A stretch of 29,622 nt of DNA from Candidatus [Bacteroides] periocalifornicus (lineage in GTDB: Bacteria > Bacteroidota > Bacteroidia > Bacteroidales > CAJPTX01): NCBI GenBank assembly GCA_001421095.1, contig LIIK01000033.1, positions 1-29,622 on the forward strand, given 5' to 3'. The notes below the pieces were generated by a model. That model did no database searches, was not told the origin of the DNA, and worked only from the letters and a program-made list of their open reading frames with translations. The translations under genes and the position numbers were made by a program. Positions 7,830 through 15,593 of this stretch are shown piece after piece. Numbering within the stretch: the first letter of the stretch is position 1; every line of letters begins with the position of its first letter.

Positions 7830-8001
7830 GCGGTTATTGTAATACTGCGTTGCGATTATTTATAGTGCCGCGTCGCGGTTATTAATGCCGTATTGTGCCG
7901 CTAAGCATGCCGCCTCGTTCATGCGCTTTTTGCTGCGGTCTTGTGTGGGGCATTTTCTGAGGGCAGGTGTGGGGGATTTTGGAGTATTATTCGCAGCGAC
8001 C

Positions 8002-8032
8002 TTCGGTTTATTCCCAAAAAACATTACCTTTG
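8002..8032 (+). promoter_or_regulatory. Probable guaA promoter
   Basis: TACCTTTG at 8025-8032 is a perfect -7 box. TTCG at 8002-8005 sits 19 bp upstream and is one base off the TTTG -33 box. Predicted transcription start is near 8039, which makes an 8041 ATG essentially leaderless and favours the 8065 start. Confidence 0.6.
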
Positions 8033-8064
8033 CGCCCTGAATGGTAATTGGCAGCGCAGGGTTT

Positions 8065-9609
8065 ATGGGCAATACGGCAGGCCGAGAGTGGGTATTGGTT
8101 CTGGATTTCGGATCGCAGTACACACAGCTTATAGCACGACGAATCAGGGAAATAGGGGTGTACTGCGAGGTGCATCCCTACACGGCGGGTGTAGCGCTCT
8201 CGGAGGGATTGCGGGGCGTGGTGCTATCGGGGAGTCCGCGGTCTGTGCATGATGCCGATGCGCCGAGGGTGGATTTCTCAGCATTCCTAGGGCGGGTCCC
8301 GGTGCTGGGGATTTGCTATGGTGCGCAGCTACTGGCCCATGCGTTCGGGGGGGCAGTGGAGCGCAGTGCCAAGCGGGAGTACGGAAGGGCAGAACTCTGT
8401 GGAACTACGGAAGGCTCAGGGTTGGGATCTGCAATCCGTAAGGGGGGTGTGGTGTGGATGTCGCACGGCGATACGATAGCCCGCCTGCCCGAAGGATGGC
8501 GGGTGCTGGGTTCTACCGAATCGATACCCATTGCGGCCTTTTCGGCGGGGGATAACATCACCTATGGGGTGCAGTTCCACCCAGAGGTGTCGCATTCTGA
8601 GTGTGGCTTGGAGCTACTACGCGCTTTTCTGCTTGAGGTGTGCGGATGCAAAGGAGACTGGACGCCCAGGGCCTTTGTGGAGCAGACTGTGAAGGAACTC
8701 CTGGCGAAGCTTGGCGACGATGGGGTGGTGCTCGGGCTCTCGGGCGGTGTGGACAGCACGGTGGCTGCTGCGCTGCTCCATAGGGCTATTGGCGATAGGC
8801 TCACGTGTATTTTTGTAGACCACGGGCTGCTGCGTAAGGATGAGTATGCCCAGGTGCTTAGGCAGTATGAGGGGATGGGGCTTCGGGTGGTTGGGGTAGA
8901 TGCAGGGGAACGATTCCTGGGTGCGCTGAAAGGGGTGGAGGATCCCGAGGCTAAACGCAAGATCATCGGGCGGCTATTTGTGGAGGAGTTCGACCGGGCA
9001 GCTGCTGGATTGAAAGGCATTAAATGGCTAGCGCAAGGGACGATATACCCAGATGTAATAGAGTCGGTATCGGTGAATGGGCCGAGCGTCACCATCAAGT
9101 CGCATCACAATGTGGGGGGCTTGCCAAAGGATATGGCGCTGCGGGTAGTGGAGCCACTTCGGCTTCTATTTAAGGACGAGGTGCGCCGAGTGGGGGCGGA
9201 GCTGGGGATTCCAGCTGAGATTTTGGGACGCCATCCATTCCCAGGGCCTGGGTTGGCTATCCGTATTCTAGGGGAGGTGACCCGTGAGCGTGTTCGGGTG
9301 CTGCAAGAGGCCGATGCGGTGTATGTGGAGGGGCTTCGGCGCGCAGGGCTCTACGATAAGATCTGGCAGGCTGGTGCGATTTTGCTCCCGGTGCGCTCTG
9401 TGGGCGTAATGGGCGATGAGCGAACCTACGAAAGCGTGGTTGCGCTGCGGGCTGTGACTTCGGTGGATGGGATGACGGCGGACTGGTACCCAATCCCCTA
9501 CGAGGTGCTCGGGCGGATTTCGAACGACATCATCAACGGGGTGCGGGGCGTGAATAGGGTGGTGTACGATGTGAGCAGCAAGCCGCCAGCTACGATAGAG
9601 TGGGAGTAG
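8065..9609 (+). CDS. guaA: GMP synthase (glutamine-hydrolysing)
   Basis: GuaA converts XMP to GMP using ATP and glutamine. The N-terminal class I glutamine amidotransferase domain has the nucleophile in GICYG (Cys84) and the partner His172/Glu174 in QFHPE. The ATP pyrophosphatase domain carries the P-loop SGGVDS (226-231) and VDHGLLR. The C-terminal dimerisation domain ends PPATIEWE, as expected. At 514 residues it is full length. I prefer the ATG at 8065 (MGNTAGREWVLVLDFG) since GuaA proteins have only a few residues before the LDFG motif and the promoter predicts a start near 8039; 8041 is in frame and possible. The protease gene follows closely. Confidence 0.97.
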   Translation: MGNTAGREWVLVLDFGSQYTQLIARRIREIGVYCEVHPYTAGVALSEGLRGVVLSGSPRSVHDADAPRVDFSAFLGRVPVLGICYGAQLLAHAFGGAVERSAKREYGRAELCGTTEGSGLGSAIRKGGVVWMSHGDTIARLPEGWRVLGSTESIPIAAFSAGDNITYGVQFHPEVSHSECGLELLRAFLLEVCGCKGDWTPRAFVEQTVKELLAKLGDDGVVLGLSGGVDSTVAAALLHRAIGDRLTCIFVDHGLLRKDEYAQVLRQYEGMGLRVVGVDAGERFLGALKGVEDPEAKRKIIGRLFVEEFDRAAAGLKGIKWLAQGTIYPDVIESVSVNGPSVTIKSHHNVGGLPKDMALRVVEPLRLLFKDEVRRVGAELGIPAEILGRHPFPGPGLAIRILGEVTRERVRVLQEADAVYVEGLRRAGLYDKIWQAGAILLPVRSVGVMGDERTYESVVALRAVTSVDGMTADWYPIPYEVLGRISNDIINGVRGVNRVVYDVSSKPPATIEWE

Positions 9610-9642
9610 GGCAATGGGCGAAATTAAGGCAAGGTGTTGGCT

Positions 9643-11304
9643 ATGCGAATAAAATTCGTAGGCGTGCGGTACGCATGGGGTGCGGTGTGCTTTATGCTTT
9701 TCTTGGCTAATGCGTTATCATTGCATGCGCAGTGGAAGGGGCTTAGCCCGGCAGATGCCAAGATGCTGGCATTCCTCAACTACGTGTCACATTACTACGT
9801 AGATACGGTGAATGAGGGGCAGCTGGTGGAGAAGGGAATACAGGCTGTGCTGCAGCAGCTTGATCCCCATTCGGCCTACATCAGCGCGAAGGAGGCGCAG
9901 GAGGTGAATGAGGAGCTGACCGGGACTTTCAGCGGGATTGGGATAGAGTTTAGCATCCAGCGAGATACCCTGTTGGTGGTGAATGCGATACCCAATGCGC
10001 CTGCCGAGCGAAATGGTATGCGGGCTGGCGATAGAATAATCCGCATAGATACGCTGGATGTGGCTGGTATAGGCCTCACTAACAGCAGGGTGGCCAAGCT
10101 GCTAAGGGGACCTAAGGGGACTAAGGTGTGGGTACATGCCCTGCGGCAAGGGGATACGCTCCACTTCAGGCTAACCCGTGACGATATCCCCATCCACAGC
10201 GTGGATGCGCAGTATATGCCAGCTCCTGGTATAGGCTACGTGCGGCTCAACCGGTACGCGCTCAACACGGAGAAAGAGTTTATAGATGCGCTCACGGCAC
10301 TCCGCAAGAAGGGTATGAAACGTGGCCTGATCATAGACCTGCGCGGGAATGGCGGCGGTATCATGCAGCAGGCTACAGGAATGGCAGGGATCTTTTTGCC
10401 GGCTGGCGCTCGGACTCTCCTAGTGCGTGGTAGGGCTGTACCCCCGCAGGAATTTACGGCGCAACGGCTTGGAACGAAGGAGGAGAAGCTGCCGCTAGTG
10501 GTGCTGGTGGATGAGTATACAGCCTCGGCGAGCGAGATCTTCTCTGGCGCGATACAGGATTGGGATAGAGGGATAGTGGTGGGACGTAGAACTTTCGGCA
10601 AGGGATTGGTGCAGAACCAGGTGCCACTTCCCGATGGCTCGCTTATGCGCATTACGGTAGCGCATTACTACACCCCCTCGGGACGGCTCATCCAAACACC
10701 CTACGAACTGGGCGATAGCCAGGGTTACCGGAAGGGTTTTGCCGAACGCTACACGAAAGGAGAGGTCTTCTCTGCGGACAGCATCCACCGAACCGATACT
10801 ACGAGCTACCGCACGCTACGAACGGGCAGAAGGGTGTATGGGGGCGGGGGGATTTTGCCAGATGTGTTTGTACCGCTAGACACGACGGAATGGTCTGAAT
10901 ACGTGTCGCGGTTGGATAGGGTGGGAGAGCTTAACCAATGGTCGCTCCGCTACGTGGATGCCAACCGGGGTCGGCTCGTAAAGCAATACCCGAATCTAGA
11001 GCGATTTGTATCGGGTTTTTCCTTGCAAGCGGCAGATATAGATACTATAGTGGCGCAGGGTGTTTCGCAGAAGGTGCAGATGCCCGAGGTAGGGCTAACG
11101 GCGCGTGACACGGCCATGCTGCAGTGGAGGGTTAAGGCCTATATGGTGCGGACGCTATTCTCATTCAGCGACATGGTGCACTACCTCAATGCTCGCTCTG
11201 GGGAGATGCGTGAGGCTCTGGATCTGCTGGAGCATTGGGATAAGAGGGCTGTACCGATACTGGAGGGGAAGAAAGACGGAAAATCACCAATGGTGAAGAA
11301 ATAA
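9643..11304 (+). CDS. S41 family C-terminal processing peptidase, exported
   Basis: A CtpA/Prc-type serine protease that should act in the periplasm. The 553-residue protein has a signal peptide (about 1-30, ending SLHAQ). An N-terminal helical part is followed by a PDZ domain (about 95-180, GIGIEF ... GMRAGDRI) that binds C-terminal tails. The S41 catalytic domain has Ser295 in YTASASE and Lys320 in FGKG, 25 residues apart as in other CtpA enzymes. LRGNGGG, also typical, precedes it. A C-terminal extension (about 390-553) is usual in Bacteroidota members. I chose the ATG at 9643 because AAGG-like bases precede it; GTG at 9634 is the alternative. It lies 33 bp after guaA and may be co-transcribed with it. 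Its substrates cannot be told from sequence. Confidence 0.92.
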   Translation: MRIKFVGVRYAWGAVCFMLFLANALSLHAQWKGLSPADAKMLAFLNYVSHYYVDTVNEGQLVEKGIQAVLQQLDPHSAYISAKEAQEVNEELTGTFSGIGIEFSIQRDTLLVVNAIPNAPAERNGMRAGDRIIRIDTLDVAGIGLTNSRVAKLLRGPKGTKVWVHALRQGDTLHFRLTRDDIPIHSVDAQYMPAPGIGYVRLNRYALNTEKEFIDALTALRKKGMKRGLIIDLRGNGGGIMQQATGMAGIFLPAGARTLLVRGRAVPPQEFTAQRLGTKEEKLPLVVLVDEYTASASEIFSGAIQDWDRGIVVGRRTFGKGLVQNQVPLPDGSLMRITVAHYYTPSGRLIQTPYELGDSQGYRKGFAERYTKGEVFSADSIHRTDTTSYRTLRTGRRVYGGGGILPDVFVPLDTTEWSEYVSRLDRVGELNQWSLRYVDANRGRLVKQYPNLERFVSGFSLQAADIDTIVAQGVSQKVQMPEVGLTARDTAMLQWRVKAYMVRTLFSFSDMVHYLNARSGEMREALDLLEHWDKRAVPILEGKKDGKSPMVKK

Positions 11305-11487
11305 GTTTGGGTTGCAATGGCTTTCAAGCTGGTGGAGGGCCAACGAGGGCGTGTAGAATTCCAATTGCGAAAAACAGCGCAACGCCTAATTAAGCATACG
11401 GTTTTTGCCAGCAAGTTTCATTTACCCCCACGGTTTAATATTGAGATGTTCGTGGGATAAAAGGTTAGAGTTGGGAGTGCGATATTG

Positions 11488-13077
11488 ATGAGTGAACAGA
11501 CAGAAGATTTGAAGTTTGCCGACCTTGGATTGTCGGCAGAGTCGCTAGAAGCCATTTCCGCGAAGGGTTTTGAGACCCCCTCGCCTATCCAGCGGCTTGC
11601 GATTCCGGTATTGCTGCAGGAGGATTGCGATATTATAGGTCAGGCCCAAACAGGCACGGGGAAAACCGCGGCCTTCGGGCTACCGATACTGGAGAAGATA
11701 GATTCCACGGCAGACCATCCGTTGGCATTAATACTAGCCCCAACGCGAGAGCTGGCGGTGCAGGTGACCGATGAGATCGGTTCTCTCCGTGGGCATCGGA
11801 ATATCCAGCTTCTTACCGTATATGGTGGGCAGTCGATTTCTGAGCAGCAGCGTAGGCTTCGTCGGGGTGTGCACATAGTGGTGGGTACTCCGGGGCGAAT
11901 TATAGACCTGATAAAGCGTGGCGACCTGCACCTAGAGGGAGTGCAGTGGGTGGTGCTGGATGAGGCCGATGAGATGCTAAACATGGGCTTCATTGATGAT
12001 GTGGAAGAGATCCTATCGCACGTGACGGGGCCGCACCGCATGATGCTCTTCTCTGCCACTATGCCAGATCGGATAGTGAAGCTCTCGCGTAGGTATATGC
12101 ACGAGCCCAAGGTGCTACAGGTGGATAAGGAGCAGAAGCCCACGCACTTGGCTGACCAGATCTACTTTGATGTACGGGGTGGCGATAAATTCGATGCGCT
12201 GACTAGGATTGTGGACATAGAGCCCGAGTTCTACGGTTTGGTGTTCTGCCGCACGCGGAGTGATGTAGATGACCTGACCATGAAGCTGGTGGAGCGGGGC
12301 TACAGTGCCGAAGGGCTTCACGGTGAAATATCGCAGGCTCAACGTGAGAAGACTCTGAGCAAGTTCCGTAGGCGGCTGGTGAATATCCTGGTAGCTACGG
12401 ATGTGGCTGCTCGGGGGATAGATATAGCCGATCTTTCGCATGTGATCAACTACAGCCTGCCGCAGGATCCTGAGTCCTATGTACACCGGGTGGGACGTAC
12501 TGGGCGTGCGGGTAAGCGGGGCACGGCCATTACGTTCGTTGTCCCATCAGAAAAGCGCCGTTTCCAGTTCTTCCAGAAAGCCATAAAGTTCAAGATTCGG
12601 AAGGAAACGCTGCCGAGCTCGCAGGATATAGTAGAGGTGAAGCGAGAGTTGCTGCTGGAAAAGCTGAATGGGATAATAGAGAGCGGCCTCTATCAGGATT
12701 ATCTAGATATGGCGAAGGGTATACTGGCCACCCAGCAGCCCGATGTGGCTCTAGCCGCTCTATTCCAGATGGCCTATAAGAGCGATTTGGATGTGAATAG
12801 CTACCCGGAGGTACGCAGTTTCAGCGTGGATAGGGTGGGGAGTTCACGGCTGTTCATCGCATTGGGTAGGCGGGATGGTTTCACACCACGCAAGCTGATC
12901 GACTATATCTGCGAGAAGGGGACGATTCGTGGGCGTGATATAGATGACGTGGCCGTGCTGGATGAATTCTCCTTCATCACGGTACCCTATCAGGAGGCTA
13001 CCCGGCTGCTGGATGTATTCCGTAGCGAGACTGTAGATGGTAAACCGCTGGTAACAAAGGCAAAAGAGCGGAACTAA
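11488..13077 (+). CDS. DEAD-box ATP-dependent RNA helicase, DeaD/CsdA-like
   Basis: Unwinds RNA duplexes using ATP, probably in ribosome assembly or mRNA turnover. The 529-residue protein has the Q motif (GFETPSPIQ), Walker A AQTGTGKT (53-60), PTRELA, TPGRIID, DEAD (158-161) and SAT (189-191). In the second RecA domain it has VATDVAARGID and HRVGRTGRAG. The C-terminal part contains a DbpA-type RNA-binding domain (RLFIALGRRDGFTP ... FSFITVP), which places it with DeaD/CsdA/DbpA rather than RhlE. The ATG at 11488 (MSEQTEDLKF) is preferred over a TTG three bases earlier. The 183-bp gap to the protease gene upstream suggests a separate promoter, which I cannot identify. Confidence 0.93.
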   Translation: MSEQTEDLKFADLGLSAESLEAISAKGFETPSPIQRLAIPVLLQEDCDIIGQAQTGTGKTAAFGLPILEKIDSTADHPLALILAPTRELAVQVTDEIGSLRGHRNIQLLTVYGGQSISEQQRRLRRGVHIVVGTPGRIIDLIKRGDLHLEGVQWVVLDEADEMLNMGFIDDVEEILSHVTGPHRMMLFSATMPDRIVKLSRRYMHEPKVLQVDKEQKPTHLADQIYFDVRGGDKFDALTRIVDIEPEFYGLVFCRTRSDVDDLTMKLVERGYSAEGLHGEISQAQREKTLSKFRRRLVNILVATDVAARGIDIADLSHVINYSLPQDPESYVHRVGRTGRAGKRGTAITFVVPSEKRRFQFFQKAIKFKIRKETLPSSQDIVEVKRELLLEKLNGIIESGLYQDYLDMAKGILATQQPDVALAALFQMAYKSDLDVNSYPEVRSFSVDRVGSSRLFIALGRRDGFTPRKLIDYICEKGTIRGRDIDDVAVLDEFSFITVPYQEATRLLDVFRSETVDGKPLVTKAKERN

Positions 13078-13117
13078 AGTGGTGTGTAGGGATTGAAATT
13101 GTGGGGTTTAGGATGCA

Positions 13118-14287
13118 ATGGAGCTAGAGAATCGCTATATAGCCAAGACTCTGCAAGGGCTGGAATCCGTGTTGGCGTGGGAGTTGGAGGGGCTGGGTGC
13201 GACCAAGATCCGTGAGGGATGTCGCATGGTGGAGTTTTTCGGAACGAAGGAGTTGCTCTACAAGGCAAACTTCTTTCTACGGACAGCTCTGCGGGTACTC
13301 GTTCCACTCTTTGAGTTCGATGCTCAGGATGCCGATGAGCTCTATGGGCAGGTGTTAGCGTATGATTGGGAGCAGGTACTGCGTGTAGACCAGAAATTCT
13401 CGGTGGACAGTGTGGTGAATTCTGAGGTTTTTACCCACTCACGCTTTGCGGCACTGCGGGTGAAGGATGCGATAGTGGACCAATTCCGCGGGCGTGTGGG
13501 GCGTCGTCCATTTGTAGATTCCGATCATCCTGATGTTCGAATCCATTTGCATATACAGGGTGAACATTGCACGATGCTTCTAGATTCGTCTGGCGATTCA
13601 CTCCACATGCGGGGCTACCGAAGGGCGCAGGATCTGGCGCCGATCAATGAAGTGCTGGCTGCTGGAATGATCCTCCTTACGGGCTGGCTGGGCGAAGTGC
13701 CGCTCGTCGACCCGATGTGCGGGTCGGGGACGATAGCCATAGAGGCGGCTCTAATAGCACGGGGGATTGCCCCGGGGATCTTTCGTAGCCATTTTGGGTT
13801 TGAGTCGTGGGAGGATTTTGACGCGGATCTGCTAGATACGATCTACAACGATGATTCTCGTGAACGGGAGTGCGAGGTGCTGATTGCGGGATCTGATATC
13901 TCGGAGAAGTCGGTAGAGATGGCTCGCATAAACGTGCGGGCAGCAGGGCTCTCTAAGACCATTCGAGTGGCTAAGCAATCGATTTTCGAGCTTATGCCTC
14001 CGAGTAGCGAGGGGGTGGTAGTTACCAACCCTCCATATGGTGAACGGCTCAAGCAGTTCCAGCTCGATAGTTTCTACCAGCAGCTGAGCGATGTATTCAA
14101 GGCGCGCTGGGCAGGGTGGGATGTCTGGATGATCTCGGGCAATCAGCTCGCAATGAAAAGCTTTGGATTGCATCCATCCAAGACGATAACACTTTTCAAT
14201 GGTCCGCTAGAATGTAAGTATCAACGATTCAGCATGTACAAGGGCTCTCTGCGGGATCGATACGCCGATAGGGATTACGAGTATTAA
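13118..14287 (+). CDS. THUMP-domain rRNA (guanine-N2)-methyltransferase, RlmL-like
   Basis: A SAM-dependent RNA methyltransferase. The N-terminal part (about 1-165) is a ferredoxin-like/THUMP RNA-binding module. The Rossmann domain has the SAM motif DPMCGSGT (198-205) and the catalytic NPPYGER (304-310). It matches the N-terminal half of E. coli RlmL, which makes m2G2445 in 23S rRNA. At 389 residues it lacks the second (RlmK) methyltransferase domain, which is usual in Bacteroidota. The target site is inferred from the family. The gene starts 40 bp after the helicase stop, so a helicase-methyltransferase operon for ribosome maturation is plausible. Confidence 0.9.
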   Translation: MELENRYIAKTLQGLESVLAWELEGLGATKIREGCRMVEFFGTKELLYKANFFLRTALRVLVPLFEFDAQDADELYGQVLAYDWEQVLRVDQKFSVDSVVNSEVFTHSRFAALRVKDAIVDQFRGRVGRRPFVDSDHPDVRIHLHIQGEHCTMLLDSSGDSLHMRGYRRAQDLAPINEVLAAGMILLTGWLGEVPLVDPMCGSGTIAIEAALIARGIAPGIFRSHFGFESWEDFDADLLDTIYNDDSRERECEVLIAGSDISEKSVEMARINVRAAGLSKTIRVAKQSIFELMPPSSEGVVVTNPPYGERLKQFQLDSFYQQLSDVFKARWAGWDVWMISGNQLAMKSFGLHPSKTITLFNGPLECKYQRFSMYKGSLRDRYADRDYEY

Positions 14288-14383
14288 GCGTGTGGTGCAA
14301 AAATAGATGTGGGGTATCGCCATGTTGCCAAAAATGCCTATATTAGCGGTCGGAAATGGATGCGCAAAGTGGCCTTGGCGAGC

Positions 14384-14947
14384 ATGGTCAAATTCAATGT
14401 GGAGGAGTACTTTTCTACCTGTAAAGGGTGGCAAGTGCTTATGCGTTACGCAGGTGCGATAAGCGAGAAAGAGGTAGATGCGGCTCTAGTGGAGGTGGAC
14501 AGAAGATTGGAGGCGAGCTATCCTCTACCATTTGCCAGACGTGTGTACAATGTGCTAGTGGAGGATTTGCAGAATCTGTTTCACCATGCGGATTTTTTTC
14601 CTCCAGATGTGCTTCCAGAGCGAGAACGTCAGCTTGCCAAAAGTTTTGGGTTGTTTTGCGTTGGTTTAGCCGATGGCGAGTGTAGGATTCTGACGGGGAA
14701 TTTTATACGTCCGAGCGAGAAGGAGGCTATTTGTAGCCGGGTGGATGAACTCAATTCGATGGATTCTGAGGCGCTTCGAGACTACTACAGGCAGGTGCTT
14801 AATAACGAGGTGTACTCGGCTAAGGGAGGTGGCGGACTGGGATTGATAGAAATAGCGAGGAAGTCTCGGCAGAAGCTTCGCTATAGGTTCTATCCGGTGG
14901 AGGCGGGGTATCTGTTCTATCTACTAGAGGTTCGGGTGGGTATGTAG
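14384..14947 (+). CDS. SiaB-family protein kinase
   Basis: A 187-residue protein related to SiaB (DUF6272), a small GHKL-type kinase that in Pseudomonas phosphorylates SiaC on threonine. Residues 55-70 (YNVLVEDLQNLFHHAD) form an N box with Glu60 and Asn64. GGGGLGLIEIARKS (148-161) is the ATP-lid glycine motif. LTGNFI and the ending YLFYLLEVRV also fit the family. The next gene, 84 bp downstream, encodes a SiaC protein, which supports the assignment strongly. I chose the ATG at 14384 (MVKFNVEEYF) because its N-terminus aligns with the family. The frame is open to a GTG at 14309, and an ATG at 14360 is also possible. No SiaA-like phosphatase or SiaD-like diguanylate cyclase lies nearby. Confidence 0.8.
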   Translation: MVKFNVEEYFSTCKGWQVLMRYAGAISEKEVDAALVEVDRRLEASYPLPFARRVYNVLVEDLQNLFHHADFFPPDVLPERERQLAKSFGLFCVGLADGECRILTGNFIRPSEKEAICSRVDELNSMDSEALRDYYRQVLNNEVYSAKGGGGLGLIEIARKSRQKLRYRFYPVEAGYLFYLLEVRVGM

Positions 14948-15031
14948 CGTAAGCACGGGAATCGAATGGCGATATTCAAGATTGCACCAACCAAGTTTAA
15001 AGAATTTCCAACGACGTAAACTGATGTGGAT

Positions 15032-15412
15032 ATGGAGAATTTCAGCATAGAGGGCACGGCTAAGACTCCCCGTATAGATCTCTCACCCTCTGGAGCATTG
15101 ATCATAGAGGGACGTTCTATACCAGAGAATTCTATCGATTTCTACAAACCAGTGATGGATTGGCTTGCCGAGTACAGCAAGAATCCGAGTGCCGTAACGG
15201 AGTTTGTGGTGCGTCTGGAGTACTTCAATACGAGTTCTTCAAAGTGCATACTGGATATATTCAAGCGTCTCAAGATGATAGCGCAGGATCGGAGGAGTGA
15301 GGTGAAGGTGAAGTGGTGCTATAATGCAGACGATGAGGATATGCTGGAGGCTGGTGAAGACTACCGTGAGATTGCGGGTATCCCCTTTGAGCTTTCGGCC
15401 TACGAGCAGTAA
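15032..15412 (+). CDS. SiaC-family regulatory phosphoprotein (DUF1987)
   Basis: A 126-residue protein of the SiaC/DUF1987 family, the phospho-accepting partner of SiaB. It has the family marks TPRIDLSPSG near the start, the GRSIPENS motif (28-35), and FNTSSSK (66-71). Thr67 aligns with the threonine SiaB phosphorylates (Thr68 in Pseudomonas SiaC). In Pseudomonas, unphosphorylated SiaC binds and activates a diguanylate cyclase. Here no such cyclase is nearby, so the output partner is unknown. Start: ATG at 15032 (MENFSIEG); a GTG at 15026 would add two residues. It probably forms an operon with the kinase gene, 84 bp upstream. Confidence 0.9.
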   Translation: MENFSIEGTAKTPRIDLSPSGALIIEGRSIPENSIDFYKPVMDWLAEYSKNPSAVTEFVVRLEYFNTSSSKCILDIFKRLKMIAQDRRSEVKVKWCYNADDEDMLEAGEDYREIAGIPFELSAYEQ

Positions 15413-15593
15413 GCGCGCAGCTAGCCCAATGGTCAGGGTTTTAACTGCTAGACCATCGGATTCTACATGGATGAAGTCTATTGTAGGGTGTATTTTTTGC
15501 CAGTAGGAAGCGCACACCTTGCTTTGCAAAAGAAGTGGTGGCATGAGCAGCATAGAGGGGCGATAAGGGGCAAAATTCAGCGTGGGTGGGTAA

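Larger units (their letters stand above)
7291..8064. other. Non-coding repeat block between dnaJ and guaA
   Basis: No gene is supported in these 774 bp. The block contains hairpin repeat A (7316-7352), an inverted MITE-like element (7489-7689), a separate palindromic GCGACGTGGC-GT-GCCGCGTCGC end (about 7808-7829), and the guaA promoter. Open frames here run through the repeats and resemble no protein family. Confidence 0.8.

Noticed and set aside
15413..15470. A tRNA-like stretch (AGCCCAATGGTCAGG) after the SiaC gene
   Set aside because: No acceptor stem, TPsiC arm or full cloverleaf could be formed around it.
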